Shown here piece after piece: positions 18,447 through 26,695 of a DNA stretch of 64,000 nucleotides; within the stretch, counting starts at the first letter, position 1, and every line of letters starts with the position of its first letter. The stretch spans positions 62,001 to 126,000 of the forward strand of contig NZ_CADFDB010000001.1 in the NCBI RefSeq assembly GCF_902832845.1, written 5' to 3'. The DNA comes from Burkholderia metallica (GTDB taxonomy: Bacteria; Pseudomonadota; Gammaproteobacteria; Burkholderiales; Burkholderiaceae). The translations under genes and the position numbers were made by a program. The notes under the pieces are model-generated. The model was not told the DNA's origin and did no database searches. It saw only the letters and a list, made by a program, of their open reading frames with translations.

Positions 18447-19595
18447 ATGATGCGAGATGCGGCCAACTTCGAGCCGACGGACAGCCGGGTGACGCGCCCG
18501 GCGTTCTGGAATGCCCTTCCCGAGCGCTGGACGAGCGACGTCGAGGAAACGCTGGTGTGCTGCCACGTGCGGCAGGAAACGCACGACGTGAAGAGTTTCT
18601 TCTTCCGTTCGCCGCAGGGCCGCGCGTTCTCGTTCGAGCCCGGGCAGTTCCTCACGCTCGAACTCGACATCGACGGCGAGACGATCAACCGGTGCTACAC
18701 GATCTCGTCGTCTCCGGCGCGGCCGCATACGGTGTCGATCACGGTGAAGCGCGTGCCGGGCGGCAAGGTGTCGAACTGGCTGCACGACAACCTGCAGCCG
18801 GGCGCATCGGTGCGCGTGCTCGGCCCGGCCGGCGAATTCACGTGCGCACGGCATCCGGCGCGCAAGTACCTGTTCCTGTCGGCCGGCTCGGGCGTCACGC
18901 CGCTGATGTCGATGAGCCGCGCGCATCATGATCTCGCCGAGGACCGCGACATCCTGTTCGTGCACAGCGCACGCACGCCGGACGACATCATCTTCGCGCG
19001 CGAGCTCGACCTGATCGCGTCGAACCATACGAACTTCCGCACGTCGTTCGTCGTCGAGCGCGTGGGCGCACGGACCAACTGGCCGGGCGTCACGGGCTTC
19101 CTGACGCTGCCGCTGCTGAAGCTGATCGCACCGGATTTCATGGAGCGCGAAATCTTCACGTGCGGCCCCGCGCCGTACATGAAGGCCGTGCGCGACCTGC
19201 TCGACGAAGCCGGATTCGATCGCAAGCAGTATCACGAGGAAAGCTTCTCGTTCGAGACGCTCGCGCAGACCGCGAGCGACGAGCTGCTCGCCGATCTCGT
19301 GCCGCCGGCCGACGGTGCGGACACCGCCACGAAGCAGTATACGGTCAGCTTCGCGAAGAGCAATCGCGAGATTGCGTGCGGCTCGGAGCAGCACGTGCTG
19401 GATGCGGCGCGCCAGTCGGGCGTACGGCTGCCGGCTTCGTGCACGCAGGGCATGTGCGGCACCTGCAAGGTGAAGCTCGTGTCGGGGCAGGTGGAGATGA
19501 AACACAACGGCGGTATCCGCCAGCGCGAGATCGACCAGGGGATGGTGCTGCTGTGCTGCAGCAAGCCGCTGTCGGATCTCGTGATAGACAAGTAA
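18447..19595 (+). CDS. gbcB: Glycine betaine monooxygenase reductase component
   Basis: 382 residues. The N-terminal FAD domain has RCYTISSSP. An NAD(P)-binding domain follows (FLSAGSGVTPLMSMSR; EIFTCGPAPYMKAVRDLL), and a plant-type 2Fe-2S ferredoxin domain is at the C-terminus (LPASCTQGMCGTCKVKLVSG ... LLCCSKPL). It passes NAD(P)H electrons to GbcA. It is the last enzyme gene of the co-directional cluster begun by glyA. Confidence 0.94.
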   Translation: MMRDAANFEPTDSRVTRPAFWNALPERWTSDVEETLVCCHVRQETHDVKSFFFRSPQGRAFSFEPGQFLTLELDIDGETINRCYTISSSPARPHTVSITVKRVPGGKVSNWLHDNLQPGASVRVLGPAGEFTCARHPARKYLFLSAGSGVTPLMSMSRAHHDLAEDRDILFVHSARTPDDIIFARELDLIASNHTNFRTSFVVERVGARTNWPGVTGFLTLPLLKLIAPDFMEREIFTCGPAPYMKAVRDLLDEAGFDRKQYHEESFSFETLAQTASDELLADLVPPADGADTATKQYTVSFAKSNREIACGSEQHVLDAARQSGVRLPASCTQGMCGTCKVKLVSGQVEMKHNGGIRQREIDQGMVLLCCSKPLSDLVIDK

Positions 19596-19621
19596 AACAA
19601 GTAGACGCGCCATCGGCTGGC

Positions 19622-19640
19622 CCGCAGGCGTCGCCTGCGG
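19622..19640. repeat. Perfect 9-bp dyad downstream of gbcB
   Basis: CCGCAGGCG and CGCCTGCGG are separated by a single T, giving a 19-bp dyad between gbcB and the binding-protein gene. A 1-nt loop makes a stable RNA hairpin at full length unlikely, and there is no T-tract. It could be a protein-binding dyad or a processing site. Confidence 0.4.
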
Positions 19641-19735
19641 ACAAGCATCCGTCGCAAAACGACCGGATCGCCGAATTGTGGTTGAAGAACCTAGAGAGAC
19701 AACGCGCCGGCGTGCGCATTTCAAGGAGATCGACC

Positions 19736-20599
19736 ATGAAGCTGTTCGGAAAACTGTTTTGGACCGGCGCACTGTCGGCCATGGTGGCATTGAGCGCATC
19801 GGCGCTTGCCGATACGAAGCCCACGCTGAAGATCGGCTACGTCGAAGGCTGGGACGACAGCGTCGCGACGTCGAACGTCGCGGCCCGCGTGATCGAGAAG
19901 AAGCTCGGCTACGAAGTGAAGCTCGTGCCGGTCGCGGCCGGGATCATGTGGCAGGGCGTCGCGCGCGGCGATCTCGATGCGACGCTGTCCGCGTGGCTGC
20001 CGGTCACGCACGGGTCGTACTGGGATGAATACAAGTCCAAGGTCGTCGACCTCGGCGCGAATTTCCCCGATGCGAAGATCGGCCTGATCGTGCCCGCTTA
20101 CGTGAAGGCGAAGAGCATCGACGACCTGAACGCGGAGAAGGCCAGCTTCGGCGGCCGGATCGTCGGCATCGATGCGGGCGCCGGCGTGATGCGCAAGACC
20201 GACGACGCGATCAAGAGCTACGGGCTGAGCTACACGCTGATGCCGAGTTCGGGCAGTGCGATGACGGCCGAGCTGTCGCGCTCGGTCAATGCGAACAAGC
20301 CGGTCATCGTGACGGGCTGGGCGCCGCACTGGATGTTCGCGAAGTGGAAGCTGCGCTTCCTCGACGATCCGAAGAAGGTGTTCGGCGGCGCGGAGCACGT
20401 CGACAGCGTCGTGAATCCGCAGCTCGAAACGAAGGCCAAGCCGGTCGTCGCATTCCTGAAGAAATTCCAGTGGAAGCCGGGTGAAATCGACAGCGTGATG
20501 CTCGCGATCCAGAACGGTTCGAAGCCGGAAGCGGCGGCCGATGCGTGGATCGCGGCGCATGCCGACCGCGTGAATTCGTGGACGGAAGGCGCGCAGTAA
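19736..20599 (+). CDS. Glycine betaine/proline-type ABC transporter binding protein (OpuAC family), orphan
   Basis: 287 residues. The signal peptide MKLFGKLFWTGALSAMVALS ends in ASALA. The mature part is an OpuAC-type fold (LKIGYVEGWDDSVATSNVAA; GVARGDLDATLSAWLPVTHG; VTGWAPHWMFAKWKLRFL), the Trp-rich pattern used for quaternary amines. A strong AAGGAG lies about 8 bp before the ATG. No ABC permease or ATPase is adjacent, so it presumably docks onto a core transporter encoded elsewhere, as the CbcX/CaiX/BetX proteins do in Pseudomonas. The likely ligand is glycine betaine or dimethylglycine, inferred from the neighbourhood. Confidence 0.88.
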   Translation: MKLFGKLFWTGALSAMVALSASALADTKPTLKIGYVEGWDDSVATSNVAARVIEKKLGYEVKLVPVAAGIMWQGVARGDLDATLSAWLPVTHGSYWDEYKSKVVDLGANFPDAKIGLIVPAYVKAKSIDDLNAEKASFGGRIVGIDAGAGVMRKTDDAIKSYGLSYTLMPSSGSAMTAELSRSVNANKPVIVTGWAPHWMFAKWKLRFLDDPKKVFGGAEHVDSVVNPQLETKAKPVVAFLKKFQWKPGEIDSVMLAIQNGSKPEAAADAWIAAHADRVNSWTEGAQ

Positions 20600-20610
20600 G
20601 CACACGGCGA

Positions 20611-20633
20611 GCGCGTGACGATTCGTCACGCGC
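20611..20633 (+). terminator. 10-bp perfect hairpin after binding-protein gene
   Basis: GCGCGTGACG, loop ATT, CGTCACGCGC lies 11 bp after the stop codon at 20599. The stem is perfect and GC-rich, but no T-tract follows, so it may stabilise the 3' end or act as a weak terminator. The remaining bases to 20848 contain no gene I can support. Confidence 0.45.
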
Positions 20634-20848
20634 GGCACGTCGACAATCCCCATAAAAAACATACCGGGAATGGCATGAAGGAATCCGAAACAATCGCGAT
20701 GAACTGCGGCCATATCCCGAAACTCTGTTGCTGATTCTGCAAAAAACCCCGTAAGTTGTTACACTACGGCCCTTGCGCAAGAGTCATCACAGCTTACATG
20801 GGACCAGAGCCAGCGTTCACGCGCGCTCTGATCAACAGGAGGAATTGG

Positions 20849-22504
20849 ATGAGTCAGGCAGGACTGCGTGCGAATCGCACCAGTGACGTTGAGGCAACCA
20901 TCTCACATGATTCGACGGGCCACACGCTGCATCGTGGCCTCACCTGGAAAGACGCTTTTTGGGTAACGAGCGGCGTGCCGGCTGGCGTGCTGTTCACGAT
21001 CGGCGGCGTATGCGCGACGATCGGCCAGCCCGCGTGGGCGATCTGGATCGCCGCGATCACGATGGGGCTGATTCAAAGCGCGACTTATGCGGAAATATCG
21101 GGGCTATTTCCCCATAAATCGGGCGGCGCGTCCGTGTATGGCGCGATCGGCTGGGTCCGTTACAGCAAGCTGATTGCCCCGGTGTCCGTGTGGTGCAACT
21201 GGCTCGCGTGGTCGCCGATGCTCGCGCTCGGCTGCGGCCTCGCGGCGAGCTATGCGCTCACGAGCCTCTTTCCCGCCAACGCGGCGGTGCTGCACTGGCA
21301 GCTCAAGGTTGCCGATCTCGGGTTCATCAAGCCGGGTCTTTCGCTGCGGATCAATGCGACGTTCATCATCGCGACGATCCTGCTTCTCATCACGTTCAAG
21401 CTTCAACATAGCGGCGCATCGAAAGCGGCACGCACGCAGCGCATTCTCGGCATCGCGTCGCTCACGCCGCTCTTGATCGTCGGCATCGTGCCGTTCGTGT
21501 TCGGCGACGTGCCGATGTCGAACCTGCTGCCGCTGCTGCCGCTCGGTCACGACGCGCACGGCAACGTCACGGCCGCGACGTTCGGCACGTGGAACGGGCA
21601 GGGTGTGACGATGGCGCTCGGCGCGATGTTCATGGCCGGCTGGGCGTCGTACGGCTTCGAGACGGCCGTCTGCTACACGCGTGAATTCCGCGACCCGCGC
21701 CGCGACACCGCTAAGGCGATCTTCTGGTCGGGCGCGCTGTGTCTCGTCGTGATGACGCTCGTGCCGCTGGCGTTCCAAGGCGCGCTCGGCACGCAGGCGA
21801 TGCTCGATCCAGCGATCGGCGACGGCACCGGCGTCGCGGCCGCAATGGCGAAGATCGTCGGCGGCGGCGCATGGGTCGCGAATGCGGTGGTCGTGATGCT
21901 GATGCTGTCGATCCTGCTGATCGTGATGACGTCGATGATGGGCTCGTCGCGCACGCTGTACCAGGCATCGGTCGACGGCTGGCTGCCGAAGTACCTGTCG
22001 CACGTGAACGAGCACGGCTCGCCCACCCGCGCGATGTGGACCGATCTCGGCTTCAACCTCGTGTTGCTGATGATGTCGGACTACATGACGGTGCTGTCGA
22101 TCTCGAACGTCTGCTACATGCTGTTCGTATTCCTGAATCTTCAGTCGGGCTGGATCCACCGGATGGATCGCGGCAACTGGGATCGGCCGTTCCGCTGCCC
22201 GACATGGCTGCTCGTCGGCGGCGCGATCTGCGGCTATGCGAACCTCGTCTATGTCGGCGCGGGTGCGAACCTGCAGGGCGAGGGCACACTGCGCAACGGG
22301 CTGATCGCGATGCTGCTGATCGTGCCGGTGTTCCTGTTCCGCCACTACTGGCAGGATCGCGGTCGCTTCCCCGCGCAGATGCAGCGCGACATGGAGCTCG
22401 AGGTACCGAAGCGCGCGATGTGGCTGAACCTGATGCCTTACGCGGCGCTGGTCGGCGCGGGGCTGACGATCTGGTTGTCGTATTACTTTGCTTGGGTGAA
22501 GTAA
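20849..22504 (+). CDS. APC-superfamily amino acid/amine permease
   Basis: 551 residues with about 12 hydrophobic helices. It opens LTWKDAFWVTSGVPAGVLF and has the APC helix-1 style GVPAGVLFTIGG and PTRAMWTDLGFNLVLLMM. The ATG at 20849 is preceded by a near-perfect AGGAGG six bases upstream; the frame extends to 20756 but the upstream part lacks coding character. Substrate is not readable from sequence. Position at the end of the betaine cluster suggests uptake of a related amine or amino acid, but this is inference. Confidence 0.85.
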   Translation: MSQAGLRANRTSDVEATISHDSTGHTLHRGLTWKDAFWVTSGVPAGVLFTIGGVCATIGQPAWAIWIAAITMGLIQSATYAEISGLFPHKSGGASVYGAIGWVRYSKLIAPVSVWCNWLAWSPMLALGCGLAASYALTSLFPANAAVLHWQLKVADLGFIKPGLSLRINATFIIATILLLITFKLQHSGASKAARTQRILGIASLTPLLIVGIVPFVFGDVPMSNLLPLLPLGHDAHGNVTAATFGTWNGQGVTMALGAMFMAGWASYGFETAVCYTREFRDPRRDTAKAIFWSGALCLVVMTLVPLAFQGALGTQAMLDPAIGDGTGVAAAMAKIVGGGAWVANAVVVMLMLSILLIVMTSMMGSSRTLYQASVDGWLPKYLSHVNEHGSPTRAMWTDLGFNLVLLMMSDYMTVLSISNVCYMLFVFLNLQSGWIHRMDRGNWDRPFRCPTWLLVGGAICGYANLVYVGAGANLQGEGTLRNGLIAMLLIVPVFLFRHYWQDRGRFPAQMQRDMELEVPKRAMWLNLMPYAALVGAGLTIWLSYYFAWVK

Positions 22505-22583
22505 CGCGCCACGCCGTGTAACGAAGCGCTGCGTCCGGAAACCGCACACGGACGCTGCGATCGATGTCACGGCAACCAATGAA

Positions 22584-22618
22584 GAAAGCCCGACCGGCTG
22601 GCAAGCGGTCGGGCTTTC
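22584..22618 (+). terminator. Intrinsic terminator after APC permease
   Basis: The stem AAGCCCGACCG / CGGTCGGGCTT (22586-22596 with 22606-22616) has a 9-nt loop and is followed by TCGTCATTC. It lies 80 bp after the permease stop and before the tetR operator, closing the betaine region. Confidence 0.75.
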
Positions 22619-22667
22619 GTCATTCATGCCGGCGTGCGCGACGCATTCACGGAGCGTGGCCGCTTGA

Positions 22668-22690
22668 TTTTGAGAATGATCGGTTCTAAT
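22668..22690 (+). promoter_or_regulatory. Operator-like element O1 at tetR promoter
   Basis: TTTTGAGAATGATCGGTTC sits 11 bp before the tetR start. The same core, TTTTGAG-AAyGATCGGTT, recurs at 23332 before the exporter gene, and a diverged form is at 23468. The core is an imperfect dyad centred on GATC. Its position and repetition indicate autoregulation by the TetR protein encoded at 22701. Confidence 0.6.
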
Positions 22691-22700
22691 ATCGGCATCC

Positions 22701-23318
22701 ATGAGCCCGATCTCGACATCTTCCGGCGCCCGTGACAGGGGGCGCCCACGTGAATTCGACACCGACGAGGTGATCGACGCCGCTGCACGCGTGTTCTGGG
22801 AGCAGGGGTATCACGCGACGTCGATCGACGCGTTGTGCGAGGCGACCGGCGTTTTCCGCGGCAGCCTGTACCGCACGTTCGGCGACAAGCATGGGCTGCT
22901 GGTCGCCGCGTTCGACCGCTATGCGGAAGGTGCGATCGCCCGGCTCAAGGAGCGTCTCGCGGCCGATCTGCCGCCGCGGCAGGCACTTAGGGAAGCACTG
23001 CTGCATTACACGGAAATCGGCGTGCGGCTGTCGGAGCGACGCGGCTGCTTCATCACGAATTCGGCCGTCGAACTCCTGCCCGGTGACGACGCACTGCGCC
23101 CGTACATCGAGTCGACCCTGTTGCGCATCGGCACGCAATTCAGTCTCGCCGTCGCGCGCGGCCAGCAGGCCGGCGATTTCGATCGGAACCTCGATCCGGA
23201 AGAGGTCGGCCGATTCCTGCTGTGCCTGATCCAGGGCATGCGCGTGCTGGGCAAGTCGAGTGCGTCGGAGGCGGAGCTGGCATCGATCGTCGATATCGCG
23301 ATGCGGGCGCTGACCTGA
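22701..23318 (+). CDS. TetR/AcrR-family repressor, YxaF/LmrA-like
   Basis: 205 residues. The N-terminal TetR helix-turn-helix reads VIDAAARVFWEQGYHATSID ... TGVFRGSLYRTFGDKHGLL. The C-terminal ligand domain contains a Cys in RRGCFITNSAVELL, as in the TetR_C_33-like group. It lies just upstream of, and co-directional with, a DMT exporter gene. Copies of one sequence element occur before both genes, so it most likely represses itself and the exporter until an unknown inducer binds. Confidence 0.88.
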   Translation: MSPISTSSGARDRGRPREFDTDEVIDAAARVFWEQGYHATSIDALCEATGVFRGSLYRTFGDKHGLLVAAFDRYAEGAIARLKERLAADLPPRQALREALLHYTEIGVRLSERRGCFITNSAVELLPGDDALRPYIESTLLRIGTQFSLAVARGQQAGDFDRNLDPEEVGRFLLCLIQGMRVLGKSSASEAELASIVDIAMRALT

Positions 23319-23324
23319 TTTTTT

Positions 23325-23355
23325 TTGACAATTTTGAGAACGATCGGTTTCAAAT
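23325..23355 (+). promoter_or_regulatory. Exporter promoter (-35 TTGACA) overlapped by operator O2
   Basis: A consensus -35 TTGACA (23325-23330) is followed directly by TTTTGAGAACGATCGGTT (23332-23349) and TTCAAAT, which falls at -10 distance. The element closely matches O1 at 22668 and its dyad arms (TTTGA / TCAAA) flank CGATCG. Repressor binding here would occlude polymerase. Confidence 0.6.
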
Positions 23356-23467
23356 GCGGGGTATTCCGAATGCTCGCATTGCCACCGTGAAGGGCAGGCA
23401 AGGACAGCAAGGCAGTTGACGCGACACTGCCGCTGCGCGCAGCCGCACCGGCATCATTTTTCAATTA

Positions 23468-23491
23468 ATTTGGGAATGATCAGTCATGAAT
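23468..23491 (+). promoter_or_regulatory. Operator-like element O3 over exporter start site
   Basis: TTTGGGAATGATCAGTCATG resembles O1/O2 (GAATGATCrGT core) and covers the ribosome-binding region and ATG (23486) of the exporter. GGGA about 8 bp before the ATG may be the ribosome site. It is a weaker match than O1 and O2. Confidence 0.4.
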
Positions 23492-24478
23492 AACGCAACT
23501 CTCGCAGTGCCCGGTGCGAACGCGTACGGGAAAGGCGTCGTGTCATGCATGGCCGCGACGATCCTGATGGGTGTGATGTTTCCGGTGATGACCGATGCGT
23601 TGCGGTACATCGATCCCTTTACGTTCACGTCGCTGCGCTATCTGATTGCGGGCACGGGCTTCATCGCGTTGCTGCGGATCGTCGAAGGGCCCGGTGCATT
23701 CCGGTCGGCCGGCGAGCCCGTGGCGCTCGCGTGGCTGCTCGGGTCGATCGGTTTTTGCGGATTCGGATCGTTCGTATTCCTGGGTCAGCAACTGGCCGGC
23801 GACGAAGGCGCGCTGACCGCGTCGATCATGATGGCGACGCAGCCGATGATGGGGCTCCTGCTCAACGCCCTGTTGCGGCGTGTCGCGCCCGCACCGGTGT
23901 CGATCCTGTTCGTCGTGCTGTCCTTTACCGGCGTGGCCCTCGTCATTACCCGCGGCGACGTGATCGCCGCGCTGCACGAACCGCGGCACTATGCGGCCAA
24001 CGCGCTGATCGTCGTCGGCGCGTTGTGCTGGGTCGTCTATACGTTCGGCGCGGCGCGTTTTACCCGCTGGTCGGCGCTGAAATACACGACCTTCACGACG
24101 TGGCTCGGACTGACCACGATCGTCGCGGTCAACGTGGTGCTGATCGTCACGCACCGGATCGCGGCGCCGTCACTGGCCGCCGTGCACGCGGTGCTGCCGC
24201 ATCTCGTGTACATGGGGCCGGTGGCCGGTTTCGGCGCGATCCTGCTCTGGATGACGGGCAACCGGATTCTCGGGCCGATGAACGGCGTGCTGTTCATGGA
24301 CATCGTACCCATCACGGCATTCGCCGTTTCCGCATTCACGGGCGTCGTGCCCAATCATGCACAGATCGCAGGCGCCGCCCTGACGGGCACGGCGCTGATC
24401 CTGAACAACCTGTACCTGCGCCGCAGGGCGCGTCGCATCGGCACGACGCCCGCGCGCGTGCCGTCGGTTACCCCATGA
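23486..24478 (+). CDS. DMT/EamA-family permease
   Basis: 330 residues with about ten hydrophobic helices in two EamA repeats (helix 1 GVVSCMAATILMGVMFPVMT; repeat 2 AANALIVVGALCWVVYTFGA; GNRILGPMNGVLFMDIVPIT). Such carriers export amino acids or small metabolites. The gene is 167 bp downstream of the TetR gene, with two shared operator-like elements between them, so it is the probable target of that repressor. Substrate unknown. Confidence 0.88.
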   Translation: MNNATLAVPGANAYGKGVVSCMAATILMGVMFPVMTDALRYIDPFTFTSLRYLIAGTGFIALLRIVEGPGAFRSAGEPVALAWLLGSIGFCGFGSFVFLGQQLAGDEGALTASIMMATQPMMGLLLNALLRRVAPAPVSILFVVLSFTGVALVITRGDVIAALHEPRHYAANALIVVGALCWVVYTFGAARFTRWSALKYTTFTTWLGLTTIVAVNVVLIVTHRIAAPSLAAVHAVLPHLVYMGPVAGFGAILLWMTGNRILGPMNGVLFMDIVPITAFAVSAFTGVVPNHAQIAGAALTGTALILNNLYLRRRARRIGTTPARVPSVTP

Positions 24479-24497
24479 GCGTCGCGTCCTTCGCGCG

Positions 24498-25382
24498 TTA
24501 CGAAAACACCACCGTCCGATCCCCGTTCAGAAACACCCGCCGCTCGATGAACGCCTTCACCGCGCGCGCGAGCGTGAGCGATTCGACGTCGCGCCCCACC
24601 GCGAGCAGTTGCTCGGGGCGCAGCGCATGATCGACGCGCTCGACCACTTGCTCGATGATCGGGCCTTCGTCGAGATCGTCGGTGACGAAGTGCGCGGTCG
24701 CGCCGATCAGCTTCACGCCGCGCGCATGCGCCTGGTGATACGGCTTCGCGCCCTTGAAGCCGGGCAGAAACGAGTGATGGATGTTGATCGCGCGGTTCGC
24801 GAGCTTCGCGCTCGTCTCCCGCGACAGCACCTGCATGTAGCGCGCGAGGATCACGAGCTCGGCGCCGCTCGACTCGAAGAAGTCGAGCCACTGTGCTTCC
24901 TGCTGCGCCTTCGTATCGGCCGTGATCGGGAAGTGGCGGAACGGCAGCCCGTGCTGCGCGGCGAGCGGCTCGAAGTCGGGATGGTTCGACACGATGCCGA
25001 CGATGTCCATCTTCAGCTCGCCCATCCGCCAGCGGAACAGCAGGTCCGCGAGGCAGTGCTCGAGCTTCGACACCATGATCAGCACCTTGGGCCGTGCGTT
25101 CACGTCGTGGATGGCCCACTGCATGTCGTCCTGCTCGCCGCCGAGACTGGCCGCGATCGGCGCGAATTCCTGGCGCAGCGCGTCGATCTGCAGCGTCTCG
25201 TCCGTCGGATGAAACACGCAGCGCACGAAGAAGCGGTTGCTGAGATCGTCGTCGAACACGTTCAGCGCATCGACGTAGCAGCGATGGCGATCGAGAAAGC
25301 CGACGACGGCGGCGACCTGGCCGGCCGCGCTCGGGCACGACAGTGTCAGGACGAATTGATCGGGGCGGTGCTCGGCGGTCAT
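24498..25382 (-). CDS. purU: Formyltetrahydrofolate deformylase
   Basis: 294 residues. The N-terminal ACT domain starts HRPDQFVLTLSCPSAAGQVA. The formyltransferase-type catalytic domain contains the INIHHSFLPGFKGAKPYHQA motif with the catalytic His, and TAHFVTDDLDEGPII. It hydrolyses 10-formyl-THF to formate and THF, recycling folate loaded by methyl groups released in betaine demethylation. PurU paralogues are regular members of betaine and sarcosine loci. The ATG at 25382 fits the ACT domain start. The gene converges on the DMT permease with only 19 bp between stops. Confidence 0.93.
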   Translation of the reverse strand: MTAEHRPDQFVLTLSCPSAAGQVAAVVGFLDRHRCYVDALNVFDDDLSNRFFVRCVFHPTDETLQIDALRQEFAPIAASLGGEQDDMQWAIHDVNARPKVLIMVSKLEHCLADLLFRWRMGELKMDIVGIVSNHPDFEPLAAQHGLPFRHFPITADTKAQQEAQWLDFFESSGAELVILARYMQVLSRETSAKLANRAINIHHSFLPGFKGAKPYHQAHARGVKLIGATAHFVTDDLDEGPIIEQVVERVDHALRPEQLLAVGRDVESLTLARAVKAFIERRVFLNGDRTVVFS

Positions 25383-25551
25383 GAGACTCCTCGGGTGGCA
25401 TGGGCGCACGGCCGTGCGGCGGCGCACGAAAGCGCCGCGCCGCGCGGGTAGCGGGAGGCTCAAGTAAATCAGGACGATTTCGGGGCGGATAGAACCAACG
25501 CGCCGTGTGGCTGGTATCGGCGCGCCAGCGCGCGGGGGCGGGCAGGGCCCG

Positions 25552-26457
25552 TCACGCGCTCGCGCACGCGTCGAGCAGCCAGCGCCGGAACACGTGGGTC
25601 GCGTCCGGCTCGGGCCGCTGCGGCGGCCGCACCAGGAAGTAGCCGCGCGACGTGACGACCGGCGCGTCGACGAGCTTCACGAGTTGCCCGGACGCGACGA
25701 GTTCGTCGACGAGCGGCGACCAGCCGAGCGCGACGCCTTCGCCTAGCAGCGCCGCATGGATCACGAGCGCGTAGCTGTTGAAGGTCACGCCGCGCGCGGC
25801 GGCCGCTGGTTCGAGCCCGTGCGCGTCGAACCAGCCGGACCACGACAGCCAGCGCTCGGGGCGCGTCGGCTGCACGTGCAGCAGCGGCAGCGCGAGCAGG
25901 TGGTCGGCCCGCGCGACGTCGGGGTGCGCAGCGCGGAACGCGGGCGAGCACACGGGCGTGACCGATTCCGGAAAGAGCCGTGCGGCGGTGCACGACGGCC
26001 AGTGGCCGTCGCCGAACAGGATCGCGATGTCGCCGTGATCGCGCTGCGCGTCGTAATCCTGTGACGTGACGACGCGCACGTCGACGTCCGGCATCACGCG
26101 CTTCAGCCCGGCGAGACGCGGCATCAGCCAGTAGGTCGCGAAACCGAAGTCGGTGACGATCGTGAGGGAACCGTGCTCGCGACGCGCCCGCAGCGTCGCG
26201 GTCGCGCCGCGCAGCGTGTCGAGGCTGAGCCGCACGGCTTCGTACAGGCACTGGCCGTCGGCCGTCAGCGTGACGCCGCGCGGGCTGCGTTCGAACAGCG
26301 GCACGCCGAGTTCGGCTTCGAGCTGGTACACCTGCTGGCTCACGGCCGGCTGCGTCGAGCCGAGCTCGCGCGCGGCGGCCGTGAAGCTCGCGAGCCGGGC
26401 GGCCGATTCGAACGCACGCAGCGCCTGCATCGACGGTAACGGTTCGGGTTTCGACAT
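25552..26457 (-). CDS. LysR-family choline-sulfate utilisation regulator
   Basis: 301 residues from the ATG at 26457. The LysR helix-turn-helix is AFESAARLASFTAAARELGS / TQPAVSQQVYQLEAELGVPLF, followed by a GcvA-like effector domain (GSLTIVTDFGFATYWLMPRL). It is divergent from choline sulfatase, the arrangement of the choline-sulfate regulator family. It presumably activates betC and the binding-protein gene in response to choline or choline sulfate. Confidence 0.88.
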   Translation of the reverse strand: MSKPEPLPSMQALRAFESAARLASFTAAARELGSTQPAVSQQVYQLEAELGVPLFERSPRGVTLTADGQCLYEAVRLSLDTLRGATATLRARREHGSLTIVTDFGFATYWLMPRLAGLKRVMPDVDVRVVTSQDYDAQRDHGDIAILFGDGHWPSCTAARLFPESVTPVCSPAFRAAHPDVARADHLLALPLLHVQPTRPERWLSWSGWFDAHGLEPAAAARGVTFNSYALVIHAALLGEGVALGWSPLVDELVASGQLVKLVDAPVVTSRGYFLVRPPQRPEPDATHVFRRWLLDACASA

Positions 26458-26470
26458 AAGTCTCTCTAAT

Positions 26471-26485
26471 GGCCCCATAAGGGCC
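26471..26485. promoter_or_regulatory. Inverted repeat in LysR/betC intergenic region
   Basis: GGCCC-CATAA-GGGCC, a perfect 5-bp dyad with a 5-nt centre, 14 bp upstream of the LysR start. This is where a LysR protein would bind to autoregulate and control the divergent gene. I could not find a second site nearer betC. Confidence 0.35.
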
Positions 26486-26695
26486 GGACGCCTACCCGCG
26501 CGAATTCGGGCGGGGGATAGTGCATCGGACGGTACCGCACACGCGCTTCGCGGCCGGCGGCCACGCCTTCCGCGATTCTAGCCAGCGCGGGCCGCACGCG
26601 CGGCAGTTTCTTCGGGCCGCCTCCGTCATGCCGGACGTCTCGCCGCCCGAGCGGCGCGCCGTTCCATTCGAACACCGTTTTCCCCACGACCGCCG

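Noticed and set aside
19622-19640. Dyad after gbcB as an intrinsic terminator
   Set aside because: Loop of one nucleotide and no T-tract; kept only as a dyad.
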